Of a stretch of 64,000 bases of DNA, positions 18,566 to 28,779 are shown in pieces. The position numbers and the translations under genes were made by a program. Numbering within the stretch: the stretch's first letter is position 1; every line of letters begins with the position of its first letter. The DNA is from Bog-473 sp963809715. GTDB taxonomy: Bacteria; Actinomycetota; Acidimicrobiia; Acidimicrobiales; RAAP-2. The notes under the pieces are model-generated. The model ran no database searches and was not told where the DNA came from. It worked only from the letters and a program-made list of their open reading frames with translations. The stretch lies in the NCBI GenBank assembly GCA_963809715.1, contig CAWEKO010000006.1:1-64000 (forward strand). Reading direction: 5' to 3'.

Positions 18566-21500
18566 ATGAGACGGCGCAACCTGTCAATGGTGGTCGTCCT
18601 TGCGCTGCTCGCTGGTTTTTTGGTGGCGACCCTGAACACGCCGAACGCCGTGGCACAGTCGGTCGAGGGGTGTGGCAACTTCGATGCACTCGGCCCAGCT
18701 GGAGGCTTCGCCGAGTTCATTCATCACGATGCGTCGCGGCTGTCGGATTCAGAAGGGCGTGTGGCAATCGGCGGCGACGCCACCTTGGGATCTCCTAGTG
18801 CCCGAGTAGGTTTCACGATCGGCTCCGGTCAGCCCGTGGATTCGGTCGGGATACCGCTTCCGCCCGATCCGAACCGCCACGACCTGATCGTCGGCGGCGC
18901 GCTGGACGCGTTCCATGTGGTGCTGATCAACGGGGGGGCACGGTACGGGTCGCTGGTGTCGGGCAGCAGCATCAGCAGCCAGGTGAGCGGCGGGTCAATC
19001 ACCGCCGGGCCGCCAACCGAGTTCGCCGATGGAAGCGGTCCGCTCGATTTCAATGCGGTCTTCGATGATCTCAATGCGTCGTCGACGTTGTGGGCCGCGC
19101 TTCCACCGAATGGTACGACTACGGTGACTCAGTTTCCGACGGGGCTGAGTCTGCTTGGCACTGACTCGGGGCTCAACGTGTTCTCTGTGACCGCCGCCCA
19201 ACTGAATGCGGCCACGTTCATCAAAATCAAGGTGCCCCAAGGGGCGACCATCTTGGTGAACGTGCCCGGTACCACCATCAACATGAATCAGGGGCCGCTC
19301 GCCACCGTGTCGATCTGGGACCCGGTCACCGGCCAGTACATCGTGGACAACCATTTCATCAACGGTCTGCCGGTACCCAGCACAGCCTGGCTGACCCTGC
19401 GCCAGAGCCTGCTGTGGAACTTCAGCACGGCAACGACGATCCTCAAAAACTTCGTGTCCTGGCCGGGCACCATCCTGGCGCCGCAGGCCCATCTCCAGTT
19501 CGGACTCGATACCGTCGGTCCCGGCCACATCAACGGCTCGCTCATCAGCGACTCGGTCGACAGCGTGGTGGGTGCCGAAACCCACGACATGCCGTTCGTG
19601 GGGGGTTGCCTGCCCGAGGCGCCAACACCGCCACTACCCACTGGCTCGATCGGCATCATCAAGCAGATCACCGGCCCACCACCGGACGCCGACGTTACGT
19701 TCGAGTTCTCTGTGGATTGCGGCAGCGACGGCGGCATCCATGACGTGGCGATCCAGGTACCGGCGGGCCAGTCCAGTGGCCAGGCCAGTGTCGGCGATCT
19801 GCCGGTTGGGACGGTCTGCACCGTCACCGAGACCAGCGCGCCACCCGGGTACGACCCCGTCAGCGTCACCCCGAACCCGGTCACTGTGTCCGCGACCGAG
19901 GATCCGCCGGCGACAGTCACTGCCACTGACAACCATCAGCTCGGCCAGCTACAGCTGGTCAAGACTCTGGACCGCCCCGCTCCGGTAGCCGGCTCGGTGA
20001 CCCTCCATGTGTCTTGCACCGACGGCACCGATCAGGACGTGGAGTTGACGGTACCTGCCGGATCCTCCTCGGCCGAGACGGTGATCGGCGGGATCGCCGT
20101 CGGCGCGGTCTGCACCGTCACCGAAACGGCGGCTCCCCCAGATTGGCAAGCGGTGTCGATCAGCCCGGCGTCGATCGCGATCCTGCCCATCGGCAACCCG
20201 CCGGTCACCGTTACTGCCGCCGATAGTGTCCGCCTCGGTGCCCTCCAACTGATCAAACAGATCAATCTCCCGGTCGCCACGGACACCAGCTTTACCCTGC
20301 ATGTGGACTGCGACGGCACCGCATTCGACACCGATGTGACGATCACAGTGCCCGCTGGCGCGAGCTCGGCGGACGCCGCACCCATCAGCGGGATCCCCTT
20401 CGGAACCACCTGCACGGTGACCGAGCCCACCCCGCCCGCCGGTTGGAAAGTGCAAGCGATCGATCCCTCGGCGGTGGTGATCGGTTCCGGCGGCGAGAAC
20501 ACCGTCATCGTCACCGTTCACAACGCGACGATCAAGATCGTCGACGCAGCGGGCAGCCTGCAGCTGGTCAAACAACTGACCGGACTCAGCGACGGTGTAG
20601 CGCATTCGTTTACGCTGCACGTCGTCTGCACCCCCGACGGGTTCACGACCGACGCCACGCTGACTGTTCCTGCCGGTGACACCACAGCCGCAGTGACGCT
20701 CACGGGCCTCACCCCGGGAGCCAGCTGCACGATCAGCGAACCGACGCCGACGCCCGGGTTCACGCTTACCTCGATCAGCCCTAACCCGATCATCATCGTT
20801 CCCGGCGACCAGCCCACCGTGGTGGTCACGGCCACCAATGATCGGCAACTCGGATCGTTGGACGTCATCAAACAACTCAGCGCGGCCGCCACAAGCCCGG
20901 CCCAATTCGCGTTGACCCTCGATTGCGACGGCACCGACTTCGATCGCAACATCGCCCTGGACATCCCGGCCGGAGCCAGCACCGCCAACACCGTGGTCAG
21001 CGGGCTACCCGTCGGCTTGCACTGCAACCTCAGCGAACCCCAGCCACCGACGGGCTACCAGCTGACCTCGATTACCCCGAGCGGCGGCGTCACCGTCGAG
21101 AGCGCTCCGGACACCGCCGTGATCACCGCCACCAACACCGCCGTCCCCGGCGCAATTCAGATCATCAAACAGCTCACCGGCGGTACCGCCGACGAAGCGC
21201 TGCCGATCCAGCTGGTGCTCGCCTGCACCAACCCCAATCTCACTCGGGATGTACAGATCACGCTGCCCGCTAGGAGCCAGTACCGCGCAGACCCTGGAAA
21301 CGGGACTCCCTGTTGGGGCCAGCTGCTCCGTAACCGAACCTGCTCCGCCAGCCCCTCTTGCCACAGTGGAGATCACGCCCGACAGCGTGATCGTCGGATC
21401 CGGACAACCCGTCACAATCTCGGTCACCAACGATCTCAACAACTACACAGGCCAGCTGACAAAACAGATCACCGCCCCATCGGCCGTCCCGGTCACATTC

Positions 21501-21902
21501 ACCTTCCTCCTCGCCTGCAATGACCCCAGAGCGAACCGCCAGCTCACACTCACCGTGCCCGTCGGCGCCACCCAATCGTCCCTCACCGCTCCAAATATCC
21601 GCGGCAATGTTGCCTGCACCCTGAGCGAACCCGAAATCGCGGGTTGGACCCTCGTCAATCGCACCCCGAGTAACGGCACAATCACCGCGGCTACTCCGAC
21701 CGTCACTTTCCTCAACCAGCCGGACCCGTCGGAGAAGCCGAGCCCGTCGGAGAAGTCGAGCCCGACCGCCCCGGCACAACTCGCAGCCACCGGCATTGCC
21801 CAACTCGGACTGCTGGTCACCAGCGGCGTGCTCGCAATCGTCTTCGGGGCGCTGCTTACAATGGCATCAACGATCCACCCCAGGCGCCGCCGCCGCACCT
21901 AA
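18566..21902 (+). CDS. Cell-wall adhesin: choice-of-anchor-A domain plus seven DUF5979 repeats and LAATG sorting signal (one frameshift)
   Basis: ATG 18566 after AGAGAGG. A signal peptide (MRRRNLSMVVVLALLAGFLV to NAVAQ) leads into a choice-of-anchor-A domain (about 35-345; GCGNFDALGPAGGFAEFIH, GRVAIGGDATLGS, WPGTILAPQAHL, GHINGSLIS). Seven DUF5979/SpaA-like repeats of about 100 residues follow, each opening like GSLQLVKQLTG and containing CTV/CSVTE-P. The C-terminus is AQLAATGIAQLGLLV, a hydrophobic helix and RRRRRT. LAATG fits the LAxTG recognition motif of class E sortases. At about 21271 the frame changes: GCTAGGAGCC where the repeat pattern expects GCTGGAGCC. This one extra base separates repeat 6 from repeat 7 and the anchor. 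If real, the frameshift would release an unanchored protein. Confidence 0.8.
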
Positions 21903-22102
21903 TCGACGGTTGTTCCACGAGATCCTCGTTCCGATGACCCCGCCCGACAAGCGTCGAGCCGAGCATGACCTTGCTCCTGTTGGCAGCCGTAGCCCTGGCT
22001 CAAGCAGTGAGGTGACAATGTGCCGCCGGCACCGCAAGCGCCGCTGTCGGGTGCGGCCGTCATTGTCGAGTCGTGACGGTGGAGGTTTCTCTTCGTGGTG
22101 TT

Positions 22103-23479
22103 TCAAATCACATAGACCTCTACGAAAAGGCCGGATGCCTTGGCTGCGGCGAGGTATTCGCGGAACTGCGCATCGTTGCCGACGAACTTCCACTCGATCG
22201 TGGCCGGGCTGCCGGGGCTATCGGCTCCCTCGCCCGAACCCGAGCCCCCCGCGCTCGGCCCACCGAACTGTCGTTCGAGCGAATCGCCGAAGGAAAACAT
22301 CTGGTTCGAGACACCCGGTTTCGCAATGGCATAGATGCTCACGGGTACGTCAGAGGGAAGTTTCGACTTGGGAACGAGCTTCGGCTGCCCGATGGGGTCG
22401 AGCCATTGGAGCTGGGCGCCATAGTTGGTTACTTGCAATGCGGACGGTGAGCGCACGTAGTGCTGGGCAAGACTGGTCAAGGCGGACGAATCCTCCAAAT
22501 TGCGGATTTCGATCAGTCGGCCGGTCTTGGGGTCGACCACAATGGCTGTCGGGCCGTTCGGCGAGGCCACCGCGAAGCCGATGCCCGTCTCGCCGTTGTG
22601 TGTGATGGTCGTGCCCAGGCTGCTCACCCCCGGCAAGAGGGCGATCGCTCGGTAGAGGGCCGATTGGAACTGCGGGGTTGATCCCACTGTCGGTCCGATC
22701 AGGAGTACCGCGGCTCGCTGAAAGGCGATATCAGGATTCGCCAGGTCGGGGAGCATGTCATCCACGGCCGGGATCCCCGTTTTGCCAGCTTGAAGCTGTT
22801 GCGAAAGTGCTTGTGGGTCGCTCGGCAGACCAGAGACATCGATGAGCTGACTGCTCCCAGTGATGGTGTCAGGGGGCGAATCGCCGGTCCCCGGTCCAGA
22901 ACAATCGGTGATCGGTTGCGGCTCGTCGTTCACGAGCAGGCCGAGGGCCGTCCACGCCGCCTGGTCCTGGGACGAGGCAAACTGCGCCGGCCGCGTGGTA
23001 ATCGAGACGCAGGACAACCCCGTGCTGTCGGACCATTTCTTCACGGCGATCTCCACCGTTGCCTTCGCCTGACCGTTGTTCACCTCTACCGAGATGGATA
23101 GCTGCGACCGCGTCAAGAGGAGCTGATCCTGGCCTACCGCCTTGACACCTCGGTCGGCAACACGGTCAGCGAGGAGGCGGAGTTGTGCGGGGGCGGAAAG
23201 GGTGGTCGGGAAGTGTGGAGCGCTTCGTTGTGGCGTGGACGGTCGTCCTCTTCCAAGAATCAGCACGGCTACAACGGCTACCCCGACCGCTACAGCCACC
23301 AAAGACCATTCGGTGACGCGCCGCCGCGCCTTGTGACGACGCTGACCATGGCGGTCTGGCGACGCTGTCGACGACCTCTCGATTGCCTCGAGTAGCTGAT
23401 TTCGAGCACCTTCGAGCTCGGGCGTGGGACTCACGAGGTTATCTACGTGTTCCTTGAGTAGGTCGAGTTCATCAATCAT
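22103..23479 (-). CDS. CU044_5270-like membrane-anchored partner of the ECF sigma factor
   Basis: 458 residues. A cytoplasmic N-terminus (1-52) contains LKEHVDNLVSPTPELEGAR, a membrane helix covers about 57-73 (SLVAVAVGVAVVAVLIL), and a large extracytoplasmic domain ends YLAAAKASGLFVEVYVI. The ATG at 23479 overlaps the stop of the sigma gene (ATGA), so the two are translationally coupled. Family knowledge: CU044_5270 proteins are regularly encoded next to ECF sigma factors and are thought to act like anti-sigma factors. Extracellular Gly/Ser-rich low-complexity sequence lies near residue 415 (GPSAGGSGSGEGADSP). The signal sensed is unknown. Confidence 0.75.
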   Translation of the reverse strand: MIDELDLLKEHVDNLVSPTPELEGARNQLLEAIERSSTASPDRHGQRRHKARRRVTEWSLVAVAVGVAVVAVLILGRGRPSTPQRSAPHFPTTLSAPAQLRLLADRVADRGVKAVGQDQLLLTRSQLSISVEVNNGQAKATVEIAVKKWSDSTGLSCVSITTRPAQFASSQDQAAWTALGLLVNDEPQPITDCSGPGTGDSPPDTITGSSQLIDVSGLPSDPQALSQQLQAGKTGIPAVDDMLPDLANPDIAFQRAAVLLIGPTVGSTPQFQSALYRAIALLPGVSSLGTTITHNGETGIGFAVASPNGPTAIVVDPKTGRLIEIRNLEDSSALTSLAQHYVRSPSALQVTNYGAQLQWLDPIGQPKLVPKSKLPSDVPVSIYAIAKPGVSNQMFSFGDSLERQFGGPSAGGSGSGEGADSPGSPATIEWKFVGNDAQFREYLAAAKASGLFVEVYVI

Positions 23480-24087
23480 TCCGGGTGCCCTTCGGTAACG
23501 GCGTGTGATGTCTGGCCGATGTATTGCCCATCGATGTCGAGAAGTTCGCGCAGACGAGCACGGGCCCTGTTCAGGCGACTACGAATTGTCCCGATCGGCA
23601 CGTCGATTGCGCGAGCGGCGTCCTCGTAGCTGAGCCCGAGGTCTCCCACGAGGATGAACGTCTCACGTTGTTCTTCGGTCAGAGAGGCGAGTGCGTCGGC
23701 AAACCGCGATCTGCGTGCCTCGTCATCGAGGCGCTCCACCACTTGCTCGGTAGGGTCCACCGACTCTTCGGGTGGTCCGAGCCGACGGAGCCGAATATGT
23801 CGACGGCTCTCCGAGCGCCTGTGATGTCGCAGGACGTTGTTCGCGATGCCGATGAGCCAGGGCAGTGCGCGGGAGTAGGTCGCGTCGAAGTGGTCTCGGC
23901 TTGTGAAGGCGTTCACGAACGTCTCTGACACCAGGTCTTCGACGTCGGACGAGTTCGCCCTGGCGACCAGGAAGCGATGAACGGATGTGGCGTGACGATC
24001 GAAGAGCGCGGCAAACACGGAGGCTTCGCTCAGAGAGCGATTGATCAGATCTGCGTCGGAATCGCCCTCACCCGCGCCGCTCGCCAT
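23476..24087 (-). CDS. ECF sigma-70 family RNA polymerase sigma factor
   Basis: 203 residues. Region 2 contains VHRFLVARANSSDVEDLVS and ETFVNAF, then WLIGIANNVLRHHRR. Region 4 contains SLTEEQRETFILVGDLGLS and YEDAARAIDVPIGTIRSRL, then NRARARLREL. No region 3 is present, as expected for an extracytoplasmic-function sigma. The downstream gene overlaps by four bases and encodes its membrane partner. Targets are not evident; the neighbouring secreted proteins are candidates. Confidence 0.92.
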   Translation of the reverse strand: MASGAGEGDSDADLINRSLSEASVFAALFDRHATSVHRFLVARANSSDVEDLVSETFVNAFTSRDHFDATYSRALPWLIGIANNVLRHHRRSESRRHIRLRRLGPPEESVDPTEQVVERLDDEARRSRFADALASLTEEQRETFILVGDLGLSYEDAARAIDVPIGTIRSRLNRARARLRELLDIDGQYIGQTSHAVTEGHPE

Positions 24088-24335
24088 GTCTGATACTTGC
24101 CCGCCGGCCGGTCCTCAGTTCCATGCCGGTTCGCCAGAGTCGTTCCAGTGAGGACGTGCTGCCCGCAACCCCAGCACCAACCGACCTCCGACCAGGCCTT
24201 TCTCAATCGGCTCACCAGGTCTGCTCAGAAAACGACGGCCGAGGCGCTCAAATGCCCCTGCGTCGGGAGTGACACGACTGTTGTGGGGGTTCAGAGAGTC
24301 ATCGAGCGTGTTCCGGGAAGGTCTGCAACGCGCAA

Positions 24336-24575
24336 CTAGCCTGTCGCTGGCTCCTCGCTGAGCTTGCGGGTTGTCCCATCTGACATAGCGAGGGCCAGCA
24401 GCATGCCATCGACGTCGATTCGAGCTACTTCCGTCCACTCGATCCGCTCGGCTGGAGACAACTCACTTCTGTCCGGAGTGAAACGCAGCTCTCGTTCGTC
24501 AAGGAGGAGCTGCTGTTCAGGATCTTCATCACCCAGTAGCCGCCGCGGCGAAGGTGATCCCAGAGAGGGGCCCAA
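24336..24575 (-). CDS. Possible small protein of unknown function (79 aa)
   Basis: The frame encodes LLLDERELRFTPDRSELSP, AERIEWTEVARIDVDGML, LALAMSDGTTRKLSEEP, which looks like a compact beta-rich domain rather than random translation. No family is recognised and no clear ribosome-binding site decides the start. The surrounding 24088-24651 interval otherwise shows nothing. Doubtful. Confidence 0.35.
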   Translation of the reverse strand: MGPSLGSPSPRRLLGDEDPEQQLLLDERELRFTPDRSELSPAERIEWTEVARIDVDGMLLALAMSDGTTRKLSEEPATG

Positions 24576-24651
24576 AGCAACGGCATGCTGAGGTGACTCT
24601 GGCGTCGGGGCGCAGCGAGCCGCCGCGGGAACCCGAACGGGTTCATGGGGA

Positions 24652-25698
24652 TTGCTCTTGTATCGTGATTGCTTGCGACGACGACTTCTTCTGGTGGTTG
24701 CTTCCCTGGCTTTCGCCAGCGTCGCAATTCTGCAGGTTGAAGCAACGCAGAGGGCGTCCGGGGCGATTGCGCCCGGTCAGGATCATGACTGCATTGTGGG
24801 GAAGCCGCCCGCAACCATCGATTGGTCCGCTCTGATCAATCCGGTTCTCTCGTATCCGAACGTCGGCGTCAAAGACCAAGCTCTGCAGTGGTCCGGCGGC
24901 ACCTGGCACATGCTCTTCAGCGACATGACGCACACCAGGGCCACCCCACACGTGAAATTCGACGTCGCCATTGCGCAGAGCCCTGACCTACGTCATTGGT
25001 CGACGCCCAGGGTCATAGCCACCAACGCCGCGTCGCCCGACATCGTGCGTGATCCATCCGGAGATTTCGTCGTTACGTACCAGACGCCGAACGGGCTGGA
25101 TTACCGGGTGAGCACCGGGGCCTCCCTCCAGCACTGGTCGCCGCCGCACTCTCTCGGCCGTGGATTGGCCCAACGCATGATCGACGCGGCCTTGGCCTTC
25201 ACAGGTCACGGTGTCATTTTGGGGTTCAAGGCGGGCACGACGACGCAACACTTCGAGGTCGCCTGGGCCCCGTCCCTGGTCGGAACGTTTCACCTGGTGG
25301 GTCGGCCAGACATCGTGGTCTACGGCGACACAGTCGAGAATTACGAGTTCCTGACGGTTGATGGGTCGTGGGATCTGGTGGCCACGTCAAACACATTGGA
25401 CCAGCCGTACCTCTTCTCGTTGGCTCCGGGCGATCCGGCCAACCCAAAGACATGGCTGCATTGGTCGACCGGCCGCGAGCTGATGGTCCCGAGTCAGGCC
25501 TTCAATATGGGCCAAGGCATCTCGAGCGTGAACTTCGAGCACGCCAACTCGGCCTTCCTCTGTGTCGGGCCCAACAGGGAGGACTACTTGACCTACGCCG
25601 GCAGCACAGAGCTCATGGCGTATGGCGGTTGGGGTCACGCTCGTCTCGGAATCGCACTGAGCTCGGATCTCGTCAATTGGCAGGTTCCACCCGGATGA
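24652..25698 (+). CDS. Secreted five-bladed beta-propeller protein (GH43/GH32-like fold)
   Basis: 348 residues. A signal peptide (LRRRLLLVVASLAFASVAIL to ATQRASG) is followed by a domain beginning IDWSALINPVLSYPNVGVKD. Blade-like repeats follow: ALQWSGGTWHMLFSDM, DVAIAQSPDLRHWSTP, ASPDIVRDPSGDFVVTYQT, DYRVSTGASLQHWSPP, ENYEFLTVDGSWDLVATSN and RLGIALSSDLVNWQVPPG. The S-DL-HW/NW motifs are typical of glycoside-hydrolase family 43/32 propellers, where one Asp per early blade is catalytic. Substrate unknown, possibly plant or microbial glycan. Glycosidase activity is inferred, since non-enzymatic propellers look similar. Confidence 0.65.
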   Translation: MLLYRDCLRRRLLLVVASLAFASVAILQVEATQRASGAIAPGQDHDCIVGKPPATIDWSALINPVLSYPNVGVKDQALQWSGGTWHMLFSDMTHTRATPHVKFDVAIAQSPDLRHWSTPRVIATNAASPDIVRDPSGDFVVTYQTPNGLDYRVSTGASLQHWSPPHSLGRGLAQRMIDAALAFTGHGVILGFKAGTTTQHFEVAWAPSLVGTFHLVGRPDIVVYGDTVENYEFLTVDGSWDLVATSNTLDQPYLFSLAPGDPANPKTWLHWSTGRELMVPSQAFNMGQGISSVNFEHANSAFLCVGPNREDYLTYAGSTELMAYGGWGHARLGIALSSDLVNWQVPPG

Positions 25699-25946
25699 TT
25701 GCGTCGATGAGTCGCAGACTGCTGGGCAAGCCCAGTTTCTAAACCGTCGGCGGGTCGAGTCGACGGTGCGAGGCAACGACTCCTCGTCGAGGTCCCGAAA
25801 CGGAATCGCAATTGCTTGCCTGCTGGCCTTCCGAGGCCGAGATCCCCGCCATTGCGGTCCGTGCGGGCACGGAAAAAGGTTCGCCACCATTCTCGGCTAC
25901 CATCAGGACGGCGGAGAAGCAGTCGCACCCCTCGAGGAGGACCTAC

Positions 25947-27893
25947 ATGAAGTTTGATCGTCGACTTACGCGTCTGTTGGGCGCGTCTTGGCTCACTGTC
26001 GGGGCGCTCAGCGTCACCGGCATCGCGGCAACGTCCTTGCTGGAATCAGGTCCGGCCGGCGCGGCGCCCACGTGCCTCGCTGCGGGGTCGACGGGGCTGA
26101 CTGCCGCGATCGTTGCCACGACCGCCAACAAGATCATCGACCAGACGACTGTCGGTTCGCCGACAGTCGATGCCACAGGTTGTGATCTCGGTATCTACGT
26201 CGGTCCCGGCGTCTCCGGTGTCACCATCGGAGGATCGTCCGCTTCGGAGGGCCTCACCATCAGCGGGGCCAACGACACCGGCATCTTCGTCGAGCAGCAG
26301 CCCGCTGGCGTCATCATCGAGAACGACACGGTTCAGAACAACGGCGTCAACCCGAACCCCAAGATTCAGTCGTTCGGCGGCATCGTGCTGGCCGGCGTGA
26401 CCGACGGATCGGTCGAAAACAACACCATCGTGAACAACGGCGGCGGAGGCGTCCTCGTCAACGACAACGGTCCGGTCGACCCTGGTGCGCCCAATGCGGG
26501 ACCGACCACCCCCGTTCCGTCCGCCGATGACACGGTCAGCAACAACACGATCAACGGGAACTACGGATCGTGTGGCATCGTCTATGCCACCCACAACACG
26601 GGCGGCAAGATCACGGGCGGCACCATCTCTGCCAACGTGATCACGGGTCACATCGGCGTGTTCAAGGCCACGGGTCCTGACCTCGGTGGCATCGTCCTGG
26701 CAACGGCTTCGGTCGGTGCGACCCTGAGCGGCACGCTCGTAAACGGGAACTCGATCAGCGGCTCGTTCGAGGGCGGGATCATCGTCCACAGCCACGCGCC
26801 CAACGACGTCGTGAGCGACCTCACGATCACCGACAACACCGTCGGACCGGCCAATAACTGGGGCCAGACCAACGGTCCGCCCACCACGGCGGGGATCATC
26901 GTGGGCGTGGACGTGCTCCCGCCAGCGATCGCTCCGAAGATCACGACGACCCAGGTGACCGCGAACACAATCAGCGGTCAGTTCTACGGGATCTGGATCA
27001 GCGGCGTGACGGGTATCACGATGAACCCGGCCAACACGATCACCACCCTTACTGGCGGCACAGCCATCTACAACACCCCGGCCCCGGGTAGCGGGTACTG
27101 GCAGGTCGCGTCAGACGGTGGCGTCTTCAACTACGGAAGCGCCAACTTCTACGGCTCGACCGGTGGCATGACGCTCAACAAGCCGGTCGTCGGTATGACG
27201 GCGACGCAGGACCAGGGCGGCTACTGGCTCGTGGCGTCCGACGGCGGCATCTTCAGCTACGGGGACGCCACCTTCTGGGGTTCGACCGGCAGCCTCAAGC
27301 TGAACAAGCCCGTGGTCGGTATGGCGTCGACGCCCTACTCGCCTGGAGTGGGTGCCGCACCAGCCAGCCCGGCCGGACTCGGGTACTGGCTCGTGGCCTC
27401 CGACGGTGGCATCTTCAGCTACGGGGACGCCACGTTCTTCGGCTCCACCGGCGGCATGACGCTCAACAAGCCCATCGTCGGGATGGCTTCGACGCCTGAC
27501 GGCAAGGGCTACTGGCTCGTGGCCTCCGACGGCGGCATCTTCAGCTACGGCGACGCCACCTTCTTCGGCTCCACCGGGAGCTTGACGCTCAACAAGCCGA
27601 TCGTGGGGATGGCATCGACGCCGACCGGCAAGGGCTACTGGCTCGTGGCCTCCGACGGCGGAGTGTTCAGCTACGGCGACGCGGCGTTCTTCGGCTCGAC
27701 CGGAGGCATGACGCTCAACCAGCCGATCGTCGGGATGACATCGACGCCGGACGGCAAGGGCTACTGGCTCCACGCCGCGGACGGCGGTGTCTTCAGCTAC
27801 GGCGACGCCACCTTCTTCGGTTCCTCCGGCAGCATCAAGCTGAACAAGCCGGTGGTCGGAGCAACAGCCGTCGGGACCACCTTCTCGGGCTAG
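25947..27893 (+). CDS. Secreted beta-helix protein with six C-terminal YWLVASDGG repeats
   Basis: ATG 25947 after GAGGAGG (25934-25940). A signal peptide ends near ESGPAGAAP. Residues about 40-370 form a right-handed parallel beta-helix with many NNTI, NDTV and NGNSISG turns (pectin-lyase-like). The C-terminal 270 residues hold six repeats of about 42 residues, consensus GYWLVASDGGIFSYGDATFF then GSTGGMTLNKPIVGMASTPD; between repeats 2 and 3 lies a Pro/Ala-rich insert. The same module ends the proteins at 54690-56677 and 59770-61278. Predicted extracellular; no sortase motif or C-terminal membrane helix. Probably a surface glycan-binding or polysaccharide-modifying protein. Confidence 0.8.
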   Translation: MKFDRRLTRLLGASWLTVGALSVTGIAATSLLESGPAGAAPTCLAAGSTGLTAAIVATTANKIIDQTTVGSPTVDATGCDLGIYVGPGVSGVTIGGSSASEGLTISGANDTGIFVEQQPAGVIIENDTVQNNGVNPNPKIQSFGGIVLAGVTDGSVENNTIVNNGGGGVLVNDNGPVDPGAPNAGPTTPVPSADDTVSNNTINGNYGSCGIVYATHNTGGKITGGTISANVITGHIGVFKATGPDLGGIVLATASVGATLSGTLVNGNSISGSFEGGIIVHSHAPNDVVSDLTITDNTVGPANNWGQTNGPPTTAGIIVGVDVLPPAIAPKITTTQVTANTISGQFYGIWISGVTGITMNPANTITTLTGGTAIYNTPAPGSGYWQVASDGGVFNYGSANFYGSTGGMTLNKPVVGMTATQDQGGYWLVASDGGIFSYGDATFWGSTGSLKLNKPVVGMASTPYSPGVGAAPASPAGLGYWLVASDGGIFSYGDATFFGSTGGMTLNKPIVGMASTPDGKGYWLVASDGGIFSYGDATFFGSTGSLTLNKPIVGMASTPTGKGYWLVASDGGVFSYGDAAFFGSTGGMTLNQPIVGMTSTPDGKGYWLHAADGGVFSYGDATFFGSSGSIKLNKPVVGATAVGTTFSG

Positions 27894-27907
27894 CGCGTCT
27901 TGCCTGG

Positions 27908-27946
27908 TGGGCGGTCGTCACGTCGAGGCTGACGTCCGACCGCTCA
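27908..27946 (+). terminator. Possible terminator hairpin after the beta-helix gene
   Basis: GCGGTCG (27911-27917) and CGACCGC pair across an inner ACGTC/GACGT stem (27920-27934) 15-50 bases after the stop codon. No U-tract follows, which is common in high-GC genomes. Confidence 0.45.
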
Positions 27947-28049
27947 CCGGGTGACCGTGCCGATCTGTCGTGTCGGCGGCCGCGCCGCGACAGCGGCTGA
28001 ATCGCTCGACAGGCAAACGCCGCCCGTGGGCGGCCGGAAGTATCCGGAG

Positions 28050-28679
28050 TCAGCGGGCCCGGGCTGACGCCGTGGCAGCCAATCCGTCGAGGATCATCTT
28101 GATGAGACGGCGCATCTGATCGTCGGGAATACTGGCGTTGGTGCAGATTGGACTCACCAACTGGGTGAGGTCATGGCCGTTGACATCCTCCCGGACCGCC
28201 CCAGCCTCCTTGGCCCGATCGACCACGAGGTCGAAGGCGGCGTCGATCCGTTCGCGCATCCGGGAGCGCAGTTCAGGATTCTTCTCGAAGGCCTGCTGGA
28301 GCTCGCTGAGCATTGCCTGCTTCGTCTTGGCATAGCGCAAGAAGGCCTCGAAGAAGGTCTCGACCGCTTCCCAGGGCTCGAGTTCCTCCGTGGCCTGTTC
28401 TGCGGCACGGACGAGTTCTTCCACGTCGTCCTCGTAGACGGCCTCGACGATGTCGAAGCGGTTGGGGAAGTGGCGGTACAGCGTTCCCACGCCAACCCCG
28501 GCGTGCTTGGCGATCGCCTCCATCGAGGCGCCTGCACCCTGCTCGCCGAAGACCTCGCGGGCGGCTGACACCAGGCGCTCGCGGTTTCGTCGAGCATCGG
28601 CCCGCATGGGTCGGCCGCCATCGAGTGTGTCGCCGGGCGACTCAACCCGGATCTCTTCGACTGCCTGCTTCGACGCCAT
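28050..28679 (-). CDS. TetR-family repressor
   Basis: 209 residues from ATG 28679. The N-terminal HTH domain reads NRERLVSAAREVFGEQGAG, ASMEAIAKHAGVGVGTLYR, HFPNRFDIVEAVYEDD. The C-terminal helical ligand domain (about 80-205) is variable and resembles TetR_C_33-type domains. Divergent from the MFS exporter with about 100 bases between, including two palindromes (see operator). It probably represses the exporter and itself until a drug-like ligand binds. Confidence 0.92.
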   Translation of the reverse strand: MASKQAVEEIRVESPGDTLDGGRPMRADARRNRERLVSAAREVFGEQGAGASMEAIAKHAGVGVGTLYRHFPNRFDIVEAVYEDDVEELVRAAEQATEELEPWEAVETFFEAFLRYAKTKQAMLSELQQAFEKNPELRSRMRERIDAAFDLVVDRAKEAGAVREDVNGHDLTQLVSPICTNASIPDDQMRRLIKMILDGLAATASARAR

Positions 28680-28709
28680 CTCCGTACCTCGGCGAATTAG
28701 AGGGTTGCT

Positions 28710-28754
28710 AAACGGAGGCACCCTCCGTATAATAACCGGAGGAAGCTTCCGTTT
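28710..28754. promoter_or_regulatory. Two TetR-type operators flanking a -10 element
   Basis: First palindrome: ACGGAGG-CAC-CCTCCGT (28712-28728). Second: GGAAGCTTCC (28741-28750) within CCGGAGGAAGCTTCCGTTT. The outer half-sites AAACGGAGG (28710-28718) and, on the other strand, AAACGGAAG (28754-28746) are nearly the same. A perfect TATAAT (28728-28733) lies between the two palindromes on the exporter strand. The repressor would block this promoter directly. Confidence 0.7.
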
Positions 28755-28779
28755 GATCAGAATAGCAGCGGAAAGGTCA

